From Alentia gelatinosa (taxonomy: Eukaryota > Annelida > Polychaeta > Phyllodocida > Polynoidae), in assembly GCA_950022655.1 (NCBI GenBank), contig OX465582.1, positions 95,866,704-95,930,703 of the forward strand: a stretch of 64,000 nucleotides of DNA, read 5' to 3'. Positions 11,311-22,682 of the stretch are shown piece after piece. The translations under genes and the position numbers were made by a program. Under the pieces are notes generated by a model. That model ran no database searches. It was not told the DNA's origin and was given only the letters and a program-made list of their open reading frames with translations. How positions within the stretch are numbered: the first letter of the stretch is position 1; every line of letters begins with the position of its first letter.

Positions 11311-11579
11311 CAAGAGACGTCACGAGTTTGAGTCTGAGTTTATTTATGCCACGCATTTTGTTGGTTCCATAAAGACGAGTGACATTATGGAGCCACCAAA
11401 ATGAGTGGCATAAATAAGCTCAAACTCAAGGGTGTGGCGTCTAGATTTTATCCTACCCCGTTTCCATATTTTTCAGTATCAGAAAGTAGTGACATAAACA
11501 ACACTTTATGTCACACCTGTGAAATAAATAAACAAATCCCATGTTAAGCCTATGGCATTTTTTATAGGGGTAGGATAAA
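11311..11579. mobile_element. Fold-back composite: palindrome P3 plus family C module
   Basis: The palindrome at 11311-11442 has arms GACGTCACGAGTTTGAGTCT..TTTATTTATGCCAC / GTGGCATAAATAAGCTCAAA. The module runs from TTTATCCTACCCCG (11447) to GGGGTAGGATAAA (11579) and includes AGTGACATAAACAACACTTT and ATGTTAAGCCTATGGC. The same arms occur in the copies at 22401 and 53087. Confidence 0.75.
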
Positions 11580-12557
11580 AGATAAGAATCATCAGCTGTG
11601 ACGTGGTGAGAGTGCACTCTATAATAACCAACAATGAACATCATAGCAGCAAACAAGAAATAATAGAACTAGGAACAGGTGCACATGGTTATTCATACCT
11701 GGACCGTACTCAAAGACATTATAGTCAAGGAGTACCGAAGATCGGTATCATGTTCGCTTATATAATATGCCACCTTTATATGTATTTAGCTTCTCTCCAC
11801 ATGGGACGTATTATCCATTTATCTTCTAAGTGGTTCGTTACTCACGTATTCTTGAAAAAGATGTCATTCATTTGTACAGGTATTACTTCTTCAAACTGAG
11901 CTGGGAAGGTTATTTTTCATAGTTAATGTTCCCAACTTTCTTGAAAGTCTCTTCTATGTGTCCTCTAACATAATAAGCTAAAACCAAAGACTTTTGATGT
12001 TTTTTGCTCCTTTTTTTCAAAATTCTGCCCTGTGGCGACCAAAAAAATGAGAAACGGTCACCTGAACATTGGTAACATATTCACGCGTTTCCAAATAGAG
12101 TGTCTTTGTAAGATCAATACGAGCACTTCTAAAAATCCTAATATATATCAAGGTTGAGCTGCCCTGTTTTTTTTAACACATATTCTATATTTTGGTTATT
12201 GAATTTTGTATAACATATAATAACAGTCTAAGTTATATATGAGAACAGTTAAGATACAGACATTATCATTCTACAGGTATGATGCTTGGACAATACAGTT
12301 CAGACAGGATATTAGTTACTGCAACAACAACTTGATGCAACAATTTGGGACTCTGAAGATCCTCTTCATTCTTGTTACCATCTTCTCTGCTAAGCCAGCT
12401 TTTCAATCACTTTCAGTCTGGTTTTCAGCAGTAGGCTTCACTTGGCTGCCTCATTACTCACCTTTATATGTGGGAAATAGTATCTGGAAATGCTTGAATA
12501 ATTCGACCCGATCACTGAAAACTAGAGGAGATTTGCAAGGAGAGCATTTAAACCAGT
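11580..12557. other. No gene recognised
   Basis: Two plus-strand frames (11603-11899, 12239-12577) have no recognisable motif, signal peptide or exon boundary. The second runs into the family I end at 12558. I see no repeat family here. Confidence 0.3.
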
Positions 12558-12770
12558 CCTGGGACCTGTTTCAGTAGTTTCGTGACATGTCTAGATGGCG
12601 TCTGTGACACCATACGGACAGATCACAAGATTGCAATCAATGACACGCGGAGTCTCACTCACTTCTCGTAGGAATTAAGCAATGACACTTTAAGATGAGT
12701 AGGGGATACATATAACCTATAGTCGTTCCAAATATGAAGAAGATTGGGTACTCCGATTTGAAAGATTTGG
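12558..12770. mobile_element. Family I TIR element, truncated copy
   Basis: Starts with CCTGGGACCTGTTTCAGTAG and carries the 'GATGGCGTCTGTGACACCAT' block and the 90-bp shared block (about 12660-12745), in the opposite orientation to 8161. The distal TIR is missing. The sequence after about 12770 is unrelated. Confidence 0.75.
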
Positions 12771-13102
12771 GAGGAGAGTGAGAACAATGGAGGCGTTACC
12801 TCCATAATGCACCAAATTCTGGCAGGCGTTACCTGGCCTATAATGTGAGTGAGCACATAGGCCAGACTTCCAGGTTAAGAAATCTGCACGCACCAAAAGA
12901 AAAAGTCAATCATAAAATTGATGTATATATATGGACCTGATGTGAAATAATCATCACTAATAGACCTATATAAAGGTCAGAATTTGATGTTACATAACAT
13001 TTGGACATGATACCTTTGCCGTATGTTTCTGATTGTTTATACTCATATTGCCCACCATGTTTTGCAATGAATTGTAAATATAAATACTAGCACTGCACGG
13101 AC
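12771..13102. other. No gene recognised
   Basis: No repeat family or exon assigned. A short internal similarity (GGCGTTACCT at about 12792 and 12827) is present. Confidence 0.25.
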
Positions 13103-13260
13103 AGTAATAAAACGATGTTCCTGTAAACGTAAAAATTTCGATCCGAACTCGGGCCCTAGCACGTTTACAACGAGGTGTTTACACCGAGTTGTAAACGTGC
13201 TAGGGGCCCGAGTGAGGATCGAAATTTTTACATTTACAGGTACAACGTTTTATCTTTACT
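13103..13260. repeat. Long near-perfect palindrome P4 (about 157 bp)
   Basis: The arms run AGTAATAAAACG, then TTCCTGTAAACGTAAAAATT, TCGATCC, CTCGGGCCC and GCACGTTTACAAC, and are mirrored by GTTGTAAACGTGC through CGTTTTATCTTTACT. The loop is CGAGGTGTTTACACCGAG. The right flank (ACTATATGCCTCTAAAACA, then GATGTCGAAGCGATAAAC near 13648) is shared with the palindrome at 51261, whose arms differ. Confidence 0.85.
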
Positions 13261-13780
13261 ATATGCCTCTAAAACATTAATATAGTTACCTTAATTAAGT
13301 TGTAGGATCCATTTTAAATCCAATTTGGTCACAGAACGATCGACATGAACCCTAGCTTTTGCTTCGAGTGTGGAATGCGGATGTGACGTTGTCACATAGC
13401 AACACACATAGCAACCAGCATAGCAACACTTGTTGTCACTTGCAAACCAGCAGGGAACCAGCGGGAAAACGTCGGGAAGAAAAAAAGCAGTTGTTCTCTC
13501 ATTGCACTCCTGTTTTTAAGGTCCTTACCATGTTTATTCAGGTTTTTATTACTGTACTTCAAAGTTTTTCTGTAATTCATTCATGTATTTTTGATTTCAC
13601 AGTATTTCAATAAGTCTTCTTTATGTACTCTAACGTTAACGTTACCGATGTCGAAGCGATAAACGTCAGCCATTTTTAAATATTGACTTCTTAATCATAT
13701 CCGTTGCGACCGTGAGATGAACCCTAACTTACTGCACAGCTGTGCAGAACGTTGTGGGGAGCAGCGTGTAGTAATCACGT
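13261..13780. other. Flank of palindrome P4 split by about 335 extra bases
   Basis: CCTCTAAA and GATGTCGAAGCGATAAAC lie about 390 bp apart here but only about 50 bp apart at 51422-51490. Something of roughly 335 bp was inserted here or deleted there. The overlapping short frames on both strands (13359-13613) show no protein character. Confidence 0.4.
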
Positions 13781-13789
13781 TAGTTACGG

Positions 13790-14186
13790 CAGTAGGTATA
13801 TAGTAAACCACCATTTTACATATGAATGCGCCCGGCGTATATAAGTATGCTTTTGCACATACAAGGTCGTCCTATTCCCCATGTTTATACGCCTCATCTG
13901 TAGGTGTATATAAGCGTCCAGTGAACAGGCCTTCACTGAGAGCAGGTGGCGGCAGGTGGGAGGATTTCCCACTGAGGACACTTCTACTTCTACCAACACA
14001 AATGGTCGGGAGGCGGCAGGGGCAGAGGATATTTCCTCTAGTATACGCCTGGTGTGAAATACAGCCAAGACGTGTCCTTATATAAGCCCTGGGTATATAC
14101 ATATTAAAACAAGTCAATATTCAGCCAATACATGCACTTCCGCGATGGCGTATATATATGAATAAAATGATGGTTTTCGCGCAGTG
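13790..14186. mobile_element. MITE A copy 2
   Basis: Contains AACCACCATTTTACATATGA, CGCCCGGCGTATATAAGTAT, TACAAGGTCGTCCTATTCCC, GATATTTCCTCTAGTATACG and the right end ATGATGGTTTTCGCGCAGTG (ending 14186). The left TIR is degraded, so the left edge is approximate. It matches copy 4 at 30037 almost throughout. Confidence 0.75.
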
Positions 14187-14965
14187 TAGAAGCCACAATA
14201 AGTGGAATACCACTACGCCTACAGAGAAATATACATTTACGATTTTGGAACGTCAGTATTTAGTTTCTAATAACCCATCTCTAAATCAAGTAGTTTTAAA
14301 TATGGGTATTATGATTCACCATGATTATGATATTTCAGAATATTGTAATTAATTCTCATTCATGGGTCTTCTAGGATATTCATTACCTAAAAGATGTTTT
14401 TGGTACTCACTAGCTGGTTTTGTAAGCACACATCACTGCCTACATTTAATGGGGTGCCAAGGCGTCTGGCTTTACATCAAGGGTGCTAGGAAGCCACCTT
14501 TTTACCTTGAGTAAATACAGGACACGCAGCACAGGTGTTTGCACGCCACAGTTCATGTGTTGGAACTCACGTTAATCTAAATAGTACGTTGTCGTCGCCA
14601 CGAATACAGAAGTCTGACCTTCAAAGGCGACGCCGCGTTTTGCCGACTCACGAGGCAGATCACGTACTGGACTAGAACTTCTCAGAGCGAACGACAAGAG
14701 AAGAGTGTCCACTGAACCATTGTCAGAGTTCATCAAGAGAATCATCATTATAAATATCATAACTTAGTCAGCTAGCTAGACGAAAAAAGCCAGATGAATT
14801 AACTGTAATCAAGCCAAGTACGATTTGCTGGGCCAAACTGAAAACAGGCAGATTGATTTGTTTTGTCTAGCCTAAATAATCTGATATATAAAAAATATAT
14901 CACAAACAGGAAATCGATTAAAAGGGGATCCAATTCAGTTGCATACATTAGCGTTTAGTTCCGAG
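14187..14965. other. No gene recognised
   Basis: The 64-codon plus frame at 14158 starts inside the MITE and carries no motif. I see no repeat or exon signals in the rest. Confidence 0.3.
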
Positions 14966-15740
14966 TAGGAGGAGAATGCGCAATGTGCACATCACGAAAT
15001 GTTGCCATCGACCCTTTTTCAAATATGTTTTATACATTTTTATGATAATTATCTTAAAGTTTATATATATATATATATATATACCGCCACATCAGGAAGA
15101 ATTTGCTACAGACTATCTGTTTTGGTCCTCTCGGTAGGTTACGGTAGGAACACCCCTATAGTTTGTATCTTTATGTCGCTATATGTTTTTTATAGATTAT
15201 GTGAAATAACATTAATATTGATACATATTGCACTGAACATACGTCATATTTCATGTATAGTAATTTCTTTCTAAATGAGGCAAAAATCCCCCACACTTTT
15301 TTTTCATTTTCTATCTGAGAAAATGGAGAATGCATATATGGGCCAAGGGGCTAATTCAGCATATTTTTTATAAGGGTGCATGTAGAATATTATCATGTTA
15401 TGATATGCTCTTTATATCTTTCATATCGTATGTAGTAACAGCAACCAAGAAATAAACTGAAATTTAATAGATTCACCCTCAGACACGCCTCAAAGGGTTC
15501 ACTTCCCTACAATACCTGTGCCGAAGGCCAGGTGAGTCTTAATAGTTCTAAGGAGGCAAAGGTATTTCTAGTTTAACTTCATTGTTCCATAATAAAGTAG
15601 GGAAAAGTAAGGATGTTTTGCAGAGTTAAATTATGTGCTGGGCAGGTGGGAGTCGAGTGGGAATCGAAAACGAAGATTGATAACACGACTAGGAGGGGAA
15701 TGCGCAATGTGCACAGCACGAAATGTTGCCATCGATCTAG
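14966..15740. repeat. Pair of short direct repeats about 725 bp apart
   Basis: AATGCGCAATGTGCACA, followed by CACGAAATGTTGCCATCGA, occurs at about 14973-15011 and again at about 15698-15736. A (TA)n tract lies at 15061-15083. The arrangement could be two remnants of one dispersed repeat. I see no LTR features or coding sequence between them. Confidence 0.5.
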
Positions 15741-16585
15741 ACCTACAAGAGCAGACAGTGAGCGATAATAGGCCATGTGGCCGATAATAGGGGGCAGTAA
15801 ATGGACACGCTATCAGCGAAGGAAACCAGTGCCTCTTGTGCGCATGCGTGCCAAGTATCGCTGAGGATAATAAGAAACCACATTGAACAGTTAACAGCTT
15901 CGAATATCCCAGTTGTCCTCTTGATTAAACCGAATAGATAACAAGAATAAGTAGGTAAATTCCATGTTGCATTTTGAATAAGCAACACATTCATATCTTT
16001 AAATGCATGTTCCCTTCGTCCCAGACAGAATTGTTCTTTTTAAATGCATAGATTCGGTACACACAGGATCATTCAGAAGCCAATTAGTTTTTTCCCCCAA
16101 CAGAGACGAGTACCTGATGTCCCCATATTTACATGAAAAGAATCTTACATTGATGAATTAAGCTGATGTGTTTTTCTGAGATAAAACATTCATCATTACC
16201 TTCCTCTAGAAACACGGAAGGAAATGACTTTTTCTCCGAGGTTTTTGCCAGTGGTGGTATATTACATTTCTATAATAACCTTTTGCAAATATTCGATAAG
16301 CTCCTAACCATAAAGAGCCTCTCACAAGCAACATGACTTACTGTATCTAAATATTTATCGATTTTTTGCCACAAAAAAACATTTCAATTTGTTGTACTGG
16401 TCCTGCGATACGGTTGACAAAACGTCATTAAAGATGCACTACAATAAATAAACTCTGATAATGAATCCTGAAGAGTTAGCCCCGCCCACATGGTCGCCAG
16501 GCAGGTGCAGAACAGGGCTAGAGCGGACATTTTTCTACAGGTGTCTGGTTCTTATATAAATAAAAACCTTGATCAAGATTGGCAT
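15741..16585. other. No gene recognised
   Basis: A lone NRF-1-like TGCGCATGCGTG occurs at about 15839-15850 without a GC-rich context. No exon or repeat was assigned. Confidence 0.25.
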
Positions 16586-16770
16586 GAATAGACTATACTC
16601 CACGAGTTTGGATACGCTGCAATCGTCATTGAGGTGAGGCCGAGTGATGACATTTCCATTGTGCAGTAATAAAGGTCCGTCGGTCGTTCCTGACTGTAAA
16701 TCATTGACAGCAAATGGAAATGGGCTTCTAGAGAATTAAAGGAATCTACACCGTTTGAAAATATCAAATC
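16586..16770. repeat. Palindrome family E (partial) and adjoining dispersed repeat
   Basis: The phrase CTCCACGAGTTTGGATACGC followed by GAGGTGAGGCCGAGTGATGA matches the left half of the 46450 palindrome, with the GCCGAGTG loop. Next to it, 16671-16765 (GGTCCGTCGG, CCTGACTGTAAATC, AATGGAAATGGGC, TCTACACCGTTT) matches 22255-22400 and 38905-39020. Confidence 0.55.
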
Positions 16771-17189
16771 GGATTGGATGCAAACGATAGCGAATGATAA
16801 AATTACTGAGCGTTTATCTGTCTCTAAAAGTAAGAATAGATATGATAGTGAGCAAATAGTGTAAAACGGGTAATTCATAAAAAGGAACAAAGGAATAATA
16901 ACCAATATGTACAAATGAAACTTTGTCACCAATGAAAGACTAGAAAAAAACATACATGTACAACCTATGGACAAATATATATCGCGGAGCTATCGCAGTT
17001 TGAAATGTGTCCGATGGTATTTCGCATTCTGCTGCATTTAGCTTTGATCAATTGCTCTCTCAGTTTTTTCATTAAGTAGTCCATATGATAAAGGCCTTCT
17101 GCATTGCTGATATCTAGCTGCTAGCAGCGAGATTAAAAAAGATACTAAAATTAATTCATTCTAATATATATCTGCTGATCGTAATGCCA
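16771..17189. other. No gene recognised
   Basis: A 133-codon minus frame covering 16573-16974 has scattered hydrophobic residues but partly overlaps repeat sequence and has no family resemblance. I do not call it a gene. Confidence 0.3.
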
Positions 17190-18155
17190 GGTTTATACTA
17201 GGCCACAGCGGCCATACTTTGCTGAAATATAGGGTACCATTGCAACGGAGCCATGAATTTGCGTTTACACTGACCCACAGGTGGCTCCGGTTTAGGGATG
17301 TTTGAGGGGTCTGTTTTCTCTATGGTTCCCTGTACAGCCAGCTGTGGTTTCTCATGGTTCTCTTGTTTCTCATGTTTTGTTGACAGTTCCCAGTATAGCC
17401 GCCTAGGTTTGGTCATGCTCATTCATGTTATGTAACGCTCATCTCATGTAGGACCAGTATGTTTCTTATTAGCACCGTGGGTGCTGGGGCAAATTTTTTG
17501 TCATTTCAAAATTCTTCCCCAGCAGCCACTGCAGCCAGCATGTGTCACAGTCATGTTTTTCCAGTCCCATCCTTCACTTTTGTGTCCATGTTGCTCCAAG
17601 GAGCACCAAAACGTGGCTGACGTGGCTGACGTTGCTGGTGTGGCTGGTGTGGCTGGCGTGGCTGGCGTGGCTGGCATGGCTGACGTGGCTGGCGTGGCTG
17701 GCATGGCTGGCGTGGCTGACGTTGCTGGTGTGGCTGACATGGCTGGCATGGCTGGCGTGGCTGGCGTGGCTGGCGTGGCTGACGTGGCTGGCATGGCTGG
17801 CATGACTGGCGTGGCTGACGTGGCTGACGTGGCTGGCGTGGCTGGCGTGGCTGGCGTGGCTGGCATGGCTGGCATGGCTGACGTGGCTGGCGTGGCTGAC
17901 GTGGCTGGCGTGGCTGGCGTGGCTGGCGTGGCTGGCGTGGCTGGCGTGGCTGGCATGGCTGGCGTGGCTACACTGGCTACACTGGCTACACTGGCTACAC
18001 TGGCTACACTGACTACACTGGCTACACTGGCTACACTGGCTACACTGGCTACACTGGCTACACTGGCTACACTGGCTACACTGGCTTCACTGGCTACACT
18101 GGCTACACTGACTACACTGGCTACACTGGCTACACTGGCCCAGTATAAACCTAGT
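17190..18155. mobile_element. TIR element carrying an internal 9-bp minisatellite
   Basis: Inverted ends GGTTTATACTAGGCCA (about 17190) and TGGCCCAGTATAAACC (about 18135-18150) enclose about 960 bp. The right half is a minisatellite (listed separately). The left part contains TTTGCGTTTACACTGACCCA and short inverted stretches. No transposase is present. Confidence 0.6.
17605..18140. repeat. 9-bp minisatellite, two variant blocks
   Basis: Units GTGGCTGRC / ATGGCTGRC fill about 17607-17965, then switch abruptly to CTGGCTACA units (17966-18140). A period divisible by three keeps long frames open on both strands (Val-Ala-Gly-type on plus, Ala-Thr-Pro-type on minus). Neither is a credible protein. 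Confidence 0.95.
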
Positions 18156-18622
18156 ATAACCACAACACCTTCTCGCTGGGATGGATAACATTATGCGTTC
18201 TATTTTTAACTTTTCCAAACTGAGTTGTTGCCACTCAGTGCCGAGCTAATAACTCCAAGTGCACTTATCGCCTCAGTGCTGGTAGTAAACAGACCACAAA
18301 TGAATTATGTGGCCGGAACAAATTACGGGCCACCTTAAGAGAGTTTACCCCTGGATAGATTTATAGCAACGTTTTATCATCGTTTGACGACCACATTTAG
18401 CCCTATTAAAGGTACCGCCACGTTTGACGGTAATCGGTTTCTCTAATCAGGTGTTACATAAAGGCTCGCAGGGGTGTCCATAAAGGGTGAACATGAAGGA
18501 TCATAGCCTAGTCCGGCATAACTGGACATATTATACGAGATCAGTTATCTTTGTAATACGCCTTTTTATCATAACACTTTATAAGGGAGTTAATATCCGC
18601 GGTAGACGTATGAGTAATAGCC
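18156..18622. other. No gene recognised
   Basis: Unassigned sequence between two transposons. There are no exon signals. Confidence 0.25.
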
Positions 18623-18909
18623 TAAGGCCCGGCGTCCATCTACTACGATATGCCTCCGATATGGTCTACGATGCACCTTCCGATAAAAAATCAAAATCGC
18701 GTCGGTAGATCACCTAATATCGGGGCAGTGGACCACGTTTCTGTGATTAGACACCGATAAAAAACCCATACAATGCGTGGTGGATTGGCATGTCTAGACA
18801 TATGTCTACGATTTTGCACCTTCCCGATATGTCTCCGATATTTACTTTTTGTATCGGTGCCATATCGGTAGGTCTAAATTTCTATCGTAGTAGGTGGACG
18901 TCAGGCCTA
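18623..18909. mobile_element. MITE B, complete copy
   Basis: Ends are TAAGGCCCGGCGTCCATCTA and TAGTAGGTGGACGTCAGGCC, about 28 bp inverted. The interior shows ACGATTTTGCACCTTCCCGA and TATCGGTGCCATATCGG. Open frames that repeat between copies are the element itself. Immediately right, AATGTTTGGTCTGTATCCCC (about 18920) matches one arm of the 51938 palindrome. Confidence 0.85.
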
Positions 18910-19163
18910 AGAAAGAAACTAATGTTTGGTCTGTATCCCCGTCCGTCATTGTTCTCTAATGATAGAGTATTCGTCATGCAGTAGACTATACTATGGTCAC
19001 ATAGAAGTAGCCATCACAAGTTGTAAAAACAAGATAATATGACGCTAACGCATCACACACGCTGACAGGGATACAGATCAATCACGAATATCTTTGGGAT
19101 TTTATCTTAAGGAAGAGACTGATGAATGTTTGGTCTGTATCCTCGTTTGCCTTCGAACGGTTA
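18910..19163. repeat. Arm sequence related to palindrome P16
   Basis: AAGAAAGAAACTAATGTTTG..GTCTGTATCCCCGT (about 18909-18945) and TTAAGGAAGAGACTGATGAA..TTTGGTCTGTATCCTCGTTT (about 19112-19150) match the reverse complement of 51988-52060. GACAGGGATACAGATCAA (19065) may be the opposing arm. Confidence 0.45.
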
Positions 19164-19883
19164 TGCCCCAGTCCCACTGGTACAGATGGCGTTTCTTCTA
19201 TGTATTTGAAAAGAGAGTTCTACGTTTCTTTACGCATTAAAAATGCGTAGACATAAGTTTGAAAATTTAAAAGTAATTCTGACATCGGGTTTTTTCCAAG
19301 CTTTGCTTACGCTCTTTTACGAAACTCGTATCTAACGCCCTTTAGATATTTAGGAAAAATATCCAATGGGGAATTATATCATAAATGTTAGCCCATTAGT
19401 CAATGTTAAGGGTGAGATAAATTCAGAAACCCATTCAAGTTTAGTGTCAGAGCTCGATCCCATCTCGTTTTAATTGCTACATAATTCACGCGGCTTCGCC
19501 TTGTGAATTACTACGCGATTCAAACTCGATAGGATACAAGCTCAGACCCTAAACTTTCATAGGCTTCCTCTATAATACCTATGTATTCTCTACGTTTCTA
19601 TTTACTTTCTTTTACATACTTTTACGCTTGTCAACGTTCGCCAATGCTTGTCTACGCTTCTGTACGCATTGTGGCGTTTTACCACGTTTATTTACGCATT
19701 AAGAATGCGTAGAGATTCTGACACTGTGTTTTTCTACGTTTGTTTACGCATTCCGACTTGCGTTACGTTTCTCCGCGTTTTGCGTCGTTATATGGCGTAT
19801 TTGTATATTTCAAAATACGTAGAAGAACGTAGATGTGTGTACAAGGGAAAACGCCGTTTTTTTACGCCAGTGTGACTGGGGCA
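19164..19883. mobile_element. TIR element with TTA duplication, containing a nested family D fold-back
   Basis: Ends TGCCCCAGTCCCACTGG (19164) and CCAGTGTGACTGGGGCA (19883) are flanked by TTA on both sides (19161-19163, 19884-19886), as in PIF/Harbinger-type elements. The interior repeats TTTACGCATT and CTACGTTT phrases. A family D element sits inside at about 19341-19580. No transposase is visible. Confidence 0.8.
19341..19580. mobile_element. Family D fold-back, copy 1 (module truncated)
   Basis: Module remnant CAATGTTAAGGGTGAGATAA (19401-19420) abuts a palindrome with arms TCAAGTTTAGTGTCAGAGCT / AGCTCAGACCCTAAACTTTC and a core CACGCGGCTTCGCCTTGTG followed by TTACTACGCG. It lies inside the 19164-19883 element, so it is the younger of the two. 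Confidence 0.7.
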
Positions 19884-20201
19884 TTAAGGACAAATTTAGA
19901 GTAATTCAGACTTCTCAAGCTAGTTAATTTCATCACCTCCCTGTTGGCCCCTAACTGTCTATTCCCAACTCTGTTTCTCCACAACTTATTTTGGCTCCAG
20001 TAATCCCCACTCCCTAATGTTTCCTCTAGGCATCCGGAAATGGAGCCGAGAGAGAGCAGGGTCGTAATTGGTATGCTTCGCCTCTGCTTTTGAAGCAGTA
20101 AAATAGCAGGGGAAGGGAAGCCCTTGTAAGAATTGTTATTTACATACATTTTGTTATGGCGGTGAGGCGGCGGGTGGTGGTTCTTTTTCTAATTTTCTTT
20201 A
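19884..20201. other. No gene recognised
   Basis: A 95-codon minus frame here lacks recognisable motifs. Nothing else was seen. Confidence 0.25.
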
Positions 20202-20456
20202 TCAGTATGCATATACACCAAACATATATAACATGTATACGCCCGGCGTATATATGTTACGCAGAGAATATTTCCTCTCGTATACGCCTGGTATGAAATA
20301 CAACGTGTCCGTATACACAAGGAAACAGTCTTGTATACACCTCATACGCTGGTGTGGATTAGAAGTGTATACAAATGAAAACAAGTTTATATTCAGCCGA
20401 TACGTGCGATGCCGCGATGGCGCATGTAGGAATAAAGTCGTCAGTTTTGTGCAGTG
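20202..20456. mobile_element. MITE A copy 3, shortened, TTA flanks
   Basis: Shares ATGTATACGCCCGGCGTATA, GAATATTTCCTCTCGTATAC and GATGGCGCATGT with the other A copies but lacks the middle third. The right end TTTTGTGCAGTG is followed by TTA, and TTA also precedes the left end (20199-20201). Confidence 0.7.
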
Positions 20457-20890
20457 TTAATATTTACTCTAAGACGTCGGTTAAGCCGCCATCTGCAAAA
20501 AAGAAGAACTAATTACGAATCAATTGATTGTCCTATAATTCCTAGAACTAGATGAAAATACACAAGAAAATATGGGGTTCCGTTCAGGCAACGCTCCAGC
20601 TTAAAAAGATAATAGAACAGCATAATTAGAAATGTTTCTTTAAAACTGACGGAGTTAGACTGTAGTACTTCTTACTAGTGACCCACGCACACAGTCAGCG
20701 TAACACGTTCAACTTTTAATTATATAAGATCAGTCATTCACGCTCTTTCCTTATATATCCCACACATGTGACTTTGCTGACACAAGAAAATATTATCTTA
20801 CTCTCATATTTGCCTACCTATTTGAGTTTTGAAAAAGAAAAAGAGATGAGAAACATGTTCTCCTGGTGAGTGTACTGAGTCAGCACTTTA
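20457..20890. other. No gene recognised
   Basis: Unassigned AT-rich sequence without exon or repeat signals. Confidence 0.25.
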
Positions 20891-21215
20891 CCATTGATCA
20901 ATGAGAATGTATTTGGCCCCAGTAAACCACGACCCGGTATATAAAACCTGCCAGACACCATAACCATGGTATACGGATTCAAATACAAGGTATACGGCCT
21001 CAAAGCCATTGTATACATGAAAATGGTCCTTTTGTGCGATAGAGCGAAAAACATAATCCCTATTGATATACCTTATAAGATTGCAATTCCTGGGATGAAT
21101 TTTATCGAGAAGATGGATAATGAATACAACAAAGGATGATTTTGTGGACAGGCGGCTCTGTAAACTACTGAAGGTTGATTTCGTAATACACTTGCTCATG
21201 CTCATGTGGTGCTAA
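20891..21215. mobile_element. Family G fold-back, truncated copy 2
   Basis: Repeats the G module (AAACCACGACCCGGTATATA, GGTATACGGCCTCAAAGCC, ATGGATAATGAATACAACAA) and the first palindrome arm (GATTTTGTGGACAGGCGGC), then stops in the palindrome core near GTAATACACTTGCTCATGC. Confidence 0.7.
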
Positions 21216-21487
21216 ACTGGAATATATATATAATACCATATATATACCATCTTTAGCACGGCCTCATTATTAATTGCGCATTCTAGATTGATTTGTGAAG
21301 TTGGCTCCAATTCCAGTTCCCTTCTGTATGAATCCAACTGATCTCTTTCAAATTCCATATAAAGTTTGAGACCAATAGTTGCGAAAACCTTGTTCATATT
21401 ATCAGCCATGTTATCCTCCTTAATAGTGTTGCCAGCGTCTGGATCAATCAGTTGACAATCGGTATTCGCCGTATTTGGGTCCAACAA
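21212..21487 (-). mobile_element. LINE linker fragment
   Basis: A minus-strand frame contains NMADNMNKVFATIGLKL followed by EPTSQINLECAINNEAVLKM. This pattern ('...fN.yF..IG..La...', then '...it..eV...i') is typical of the region just before the reverse transcriptase in Jockey/CR1-like LINEs. It is about 90 codons, with no RT downstream on this strand. Similarity was judged by eye. Confidence 0.5.
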
Positions 21488-22097
21488 GCCTTAATTACGT
21501 GCAACGATTTCTCTTTTTGCTTGCTTTAGGGCCAGACTAATTTCAGTCGATAGGCGTCTCATCGCCCGAAGCTGTTCTGGATAACGATTTCTAGAATGAT
21601 TACGAAATAATTTTCACCTTTTCATGATTGACTCCATTATGTCATTGCTGATCTAAGGGGAGCGCTCATTCTTAAACTGCATTTCCCTAGTGGGACAATA
21701 TGTGTCTAAATAAGATCTCACTCTATAGCCTCTCTAAATTTCACTTTATCGTCCACATTAGGGAGTCATTTATATTGATCTCAGTCTGCACCTTCAAACA
21801 TGAAAGTATAATAGGAGGTGTTAGATTTGTAATTTCTGAGATTGTATAAAAAAAATTGTGCATCCTGAAGCAAGGTCTGGGTTTGTCTGGCGTACTGTGC
21901 TGTTTACTGTGTACTTAATTTTTTGTACTGTCTGGGTCTTGTCTTGTCATGTCCTTTTGGCGATTGTATGGAAGAACGCCTAGAGGCGAATACGATGGGT
22001 CACCTTCGTTTATCCTGTTGATTGAACACACAACACACAAAAAAACACACAAAAAGGGACACTTCAATATGACCCTTTGACAACAAGATGGCTCATA
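21488..22097. other. Possible LINE-derived sequence, no gene recognised
   Basis: May be further LINE debris because it sits upstream (minus sense) of the linker fragment, but I could not read a convincing frame. (CAAC/CACA)-rich sequence lies at about 22027-22055. Confidence 0.2.
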
Positions 22098-22400
22098 CTA
22101 TAAACCAACTCCAAAGCTATACCACAAGTCAGCAATCCAACGGCCTAGTAACCCTACCAGTATTGCATTATTAACATTGTTGATCATGCTGGAGTCAAGC
22201 GATAAGGCTTTTTTCCATTGGCTGAAGAAAATGGTGTAGATCTTTTTTAGTTCTCCTAGTAGCCCATTTCCATTGGCCATCATAGATATACAGTCAGGAA
22301 CCACTGAGCGATATTTAGCCCTGCTGACGCAAAATGGAAATAGGCTATTAAGAGAACTAATAGAATCTACAGTGTTTTCGTCGGCCAATGGATACGGGTC
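22098..22400. repeat. Dispersed repeat shared with 16671 and 38905
   Basis: The segment 22255-22400 contains GCCCATTTCCATTGGCCATC opposite AAAATGGAAATAGGC, an imperfect inverted repeat, plus TTTTCGTCGGCCAATGGATA. The last phrase recurs at about 38993-39010. The 96-codon minus frame is repeat sequence. Confidence 0.5.
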
Positions 22401-22682
22401 TTTATCCTACCCCTAATAAAAAACGCCAAAGGCTTAACATAAGATTTGATTATGTCACGGGTGTGACATAAAGTGTTGTTTATGCCACTACCTTCTAATA
22501 CTGAAAAAATATGGAAACGAGGTAGGATAAAATCTAGACGCCACTCGTTTGAGTTTGAGCTTATTTATGTCACTCTCGTTTGAGTTTGAGCTTATTTATG
22601 TCACTTCGACTCGTGAGATTACGGAGCCAACAAAATACGTGACATAAATAAACTCAGACTCAAACTCGTGACGTCTCTTGAT
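22401..22682. mobile_element. Fold-back composite: family C module plus palindrome (P3-type arms)
   Basis: The module TTTATCCTACCCCTAATAAA ... GAGGTAGGATAAA (22401-22531) abuts a palindrome (22532-22682) with the same arms as 11311 (CTCGTTTGAGTTTGAG / CTCAGACTCAAACTCG). A 30-bp piece of the left arm is tandemly doubled here. Confidence 0.75.

Noticed and set aside
12239..12577. 112-codon plus frame
   Set aside because: No motif, no exon signals, and its end is the start of a family I transposon.
16573..16974. 133-codon minus frame with hydrophobic stretches
   Set aside because: Overlaps dispersed repeat sequence at its 3' part and has no family resemblance. It could be re-opened if transcripts map here.
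17481..18188. 235-codon plus frame and 220-codon minus frame (Val-Ala-Gly and Ala-Thr-Pro repeats)
   Set aside because: Produced by a 9-bp minisatellite whose period is a multiple of three. Both strands are open at once and there is no protein character outside the repeat.
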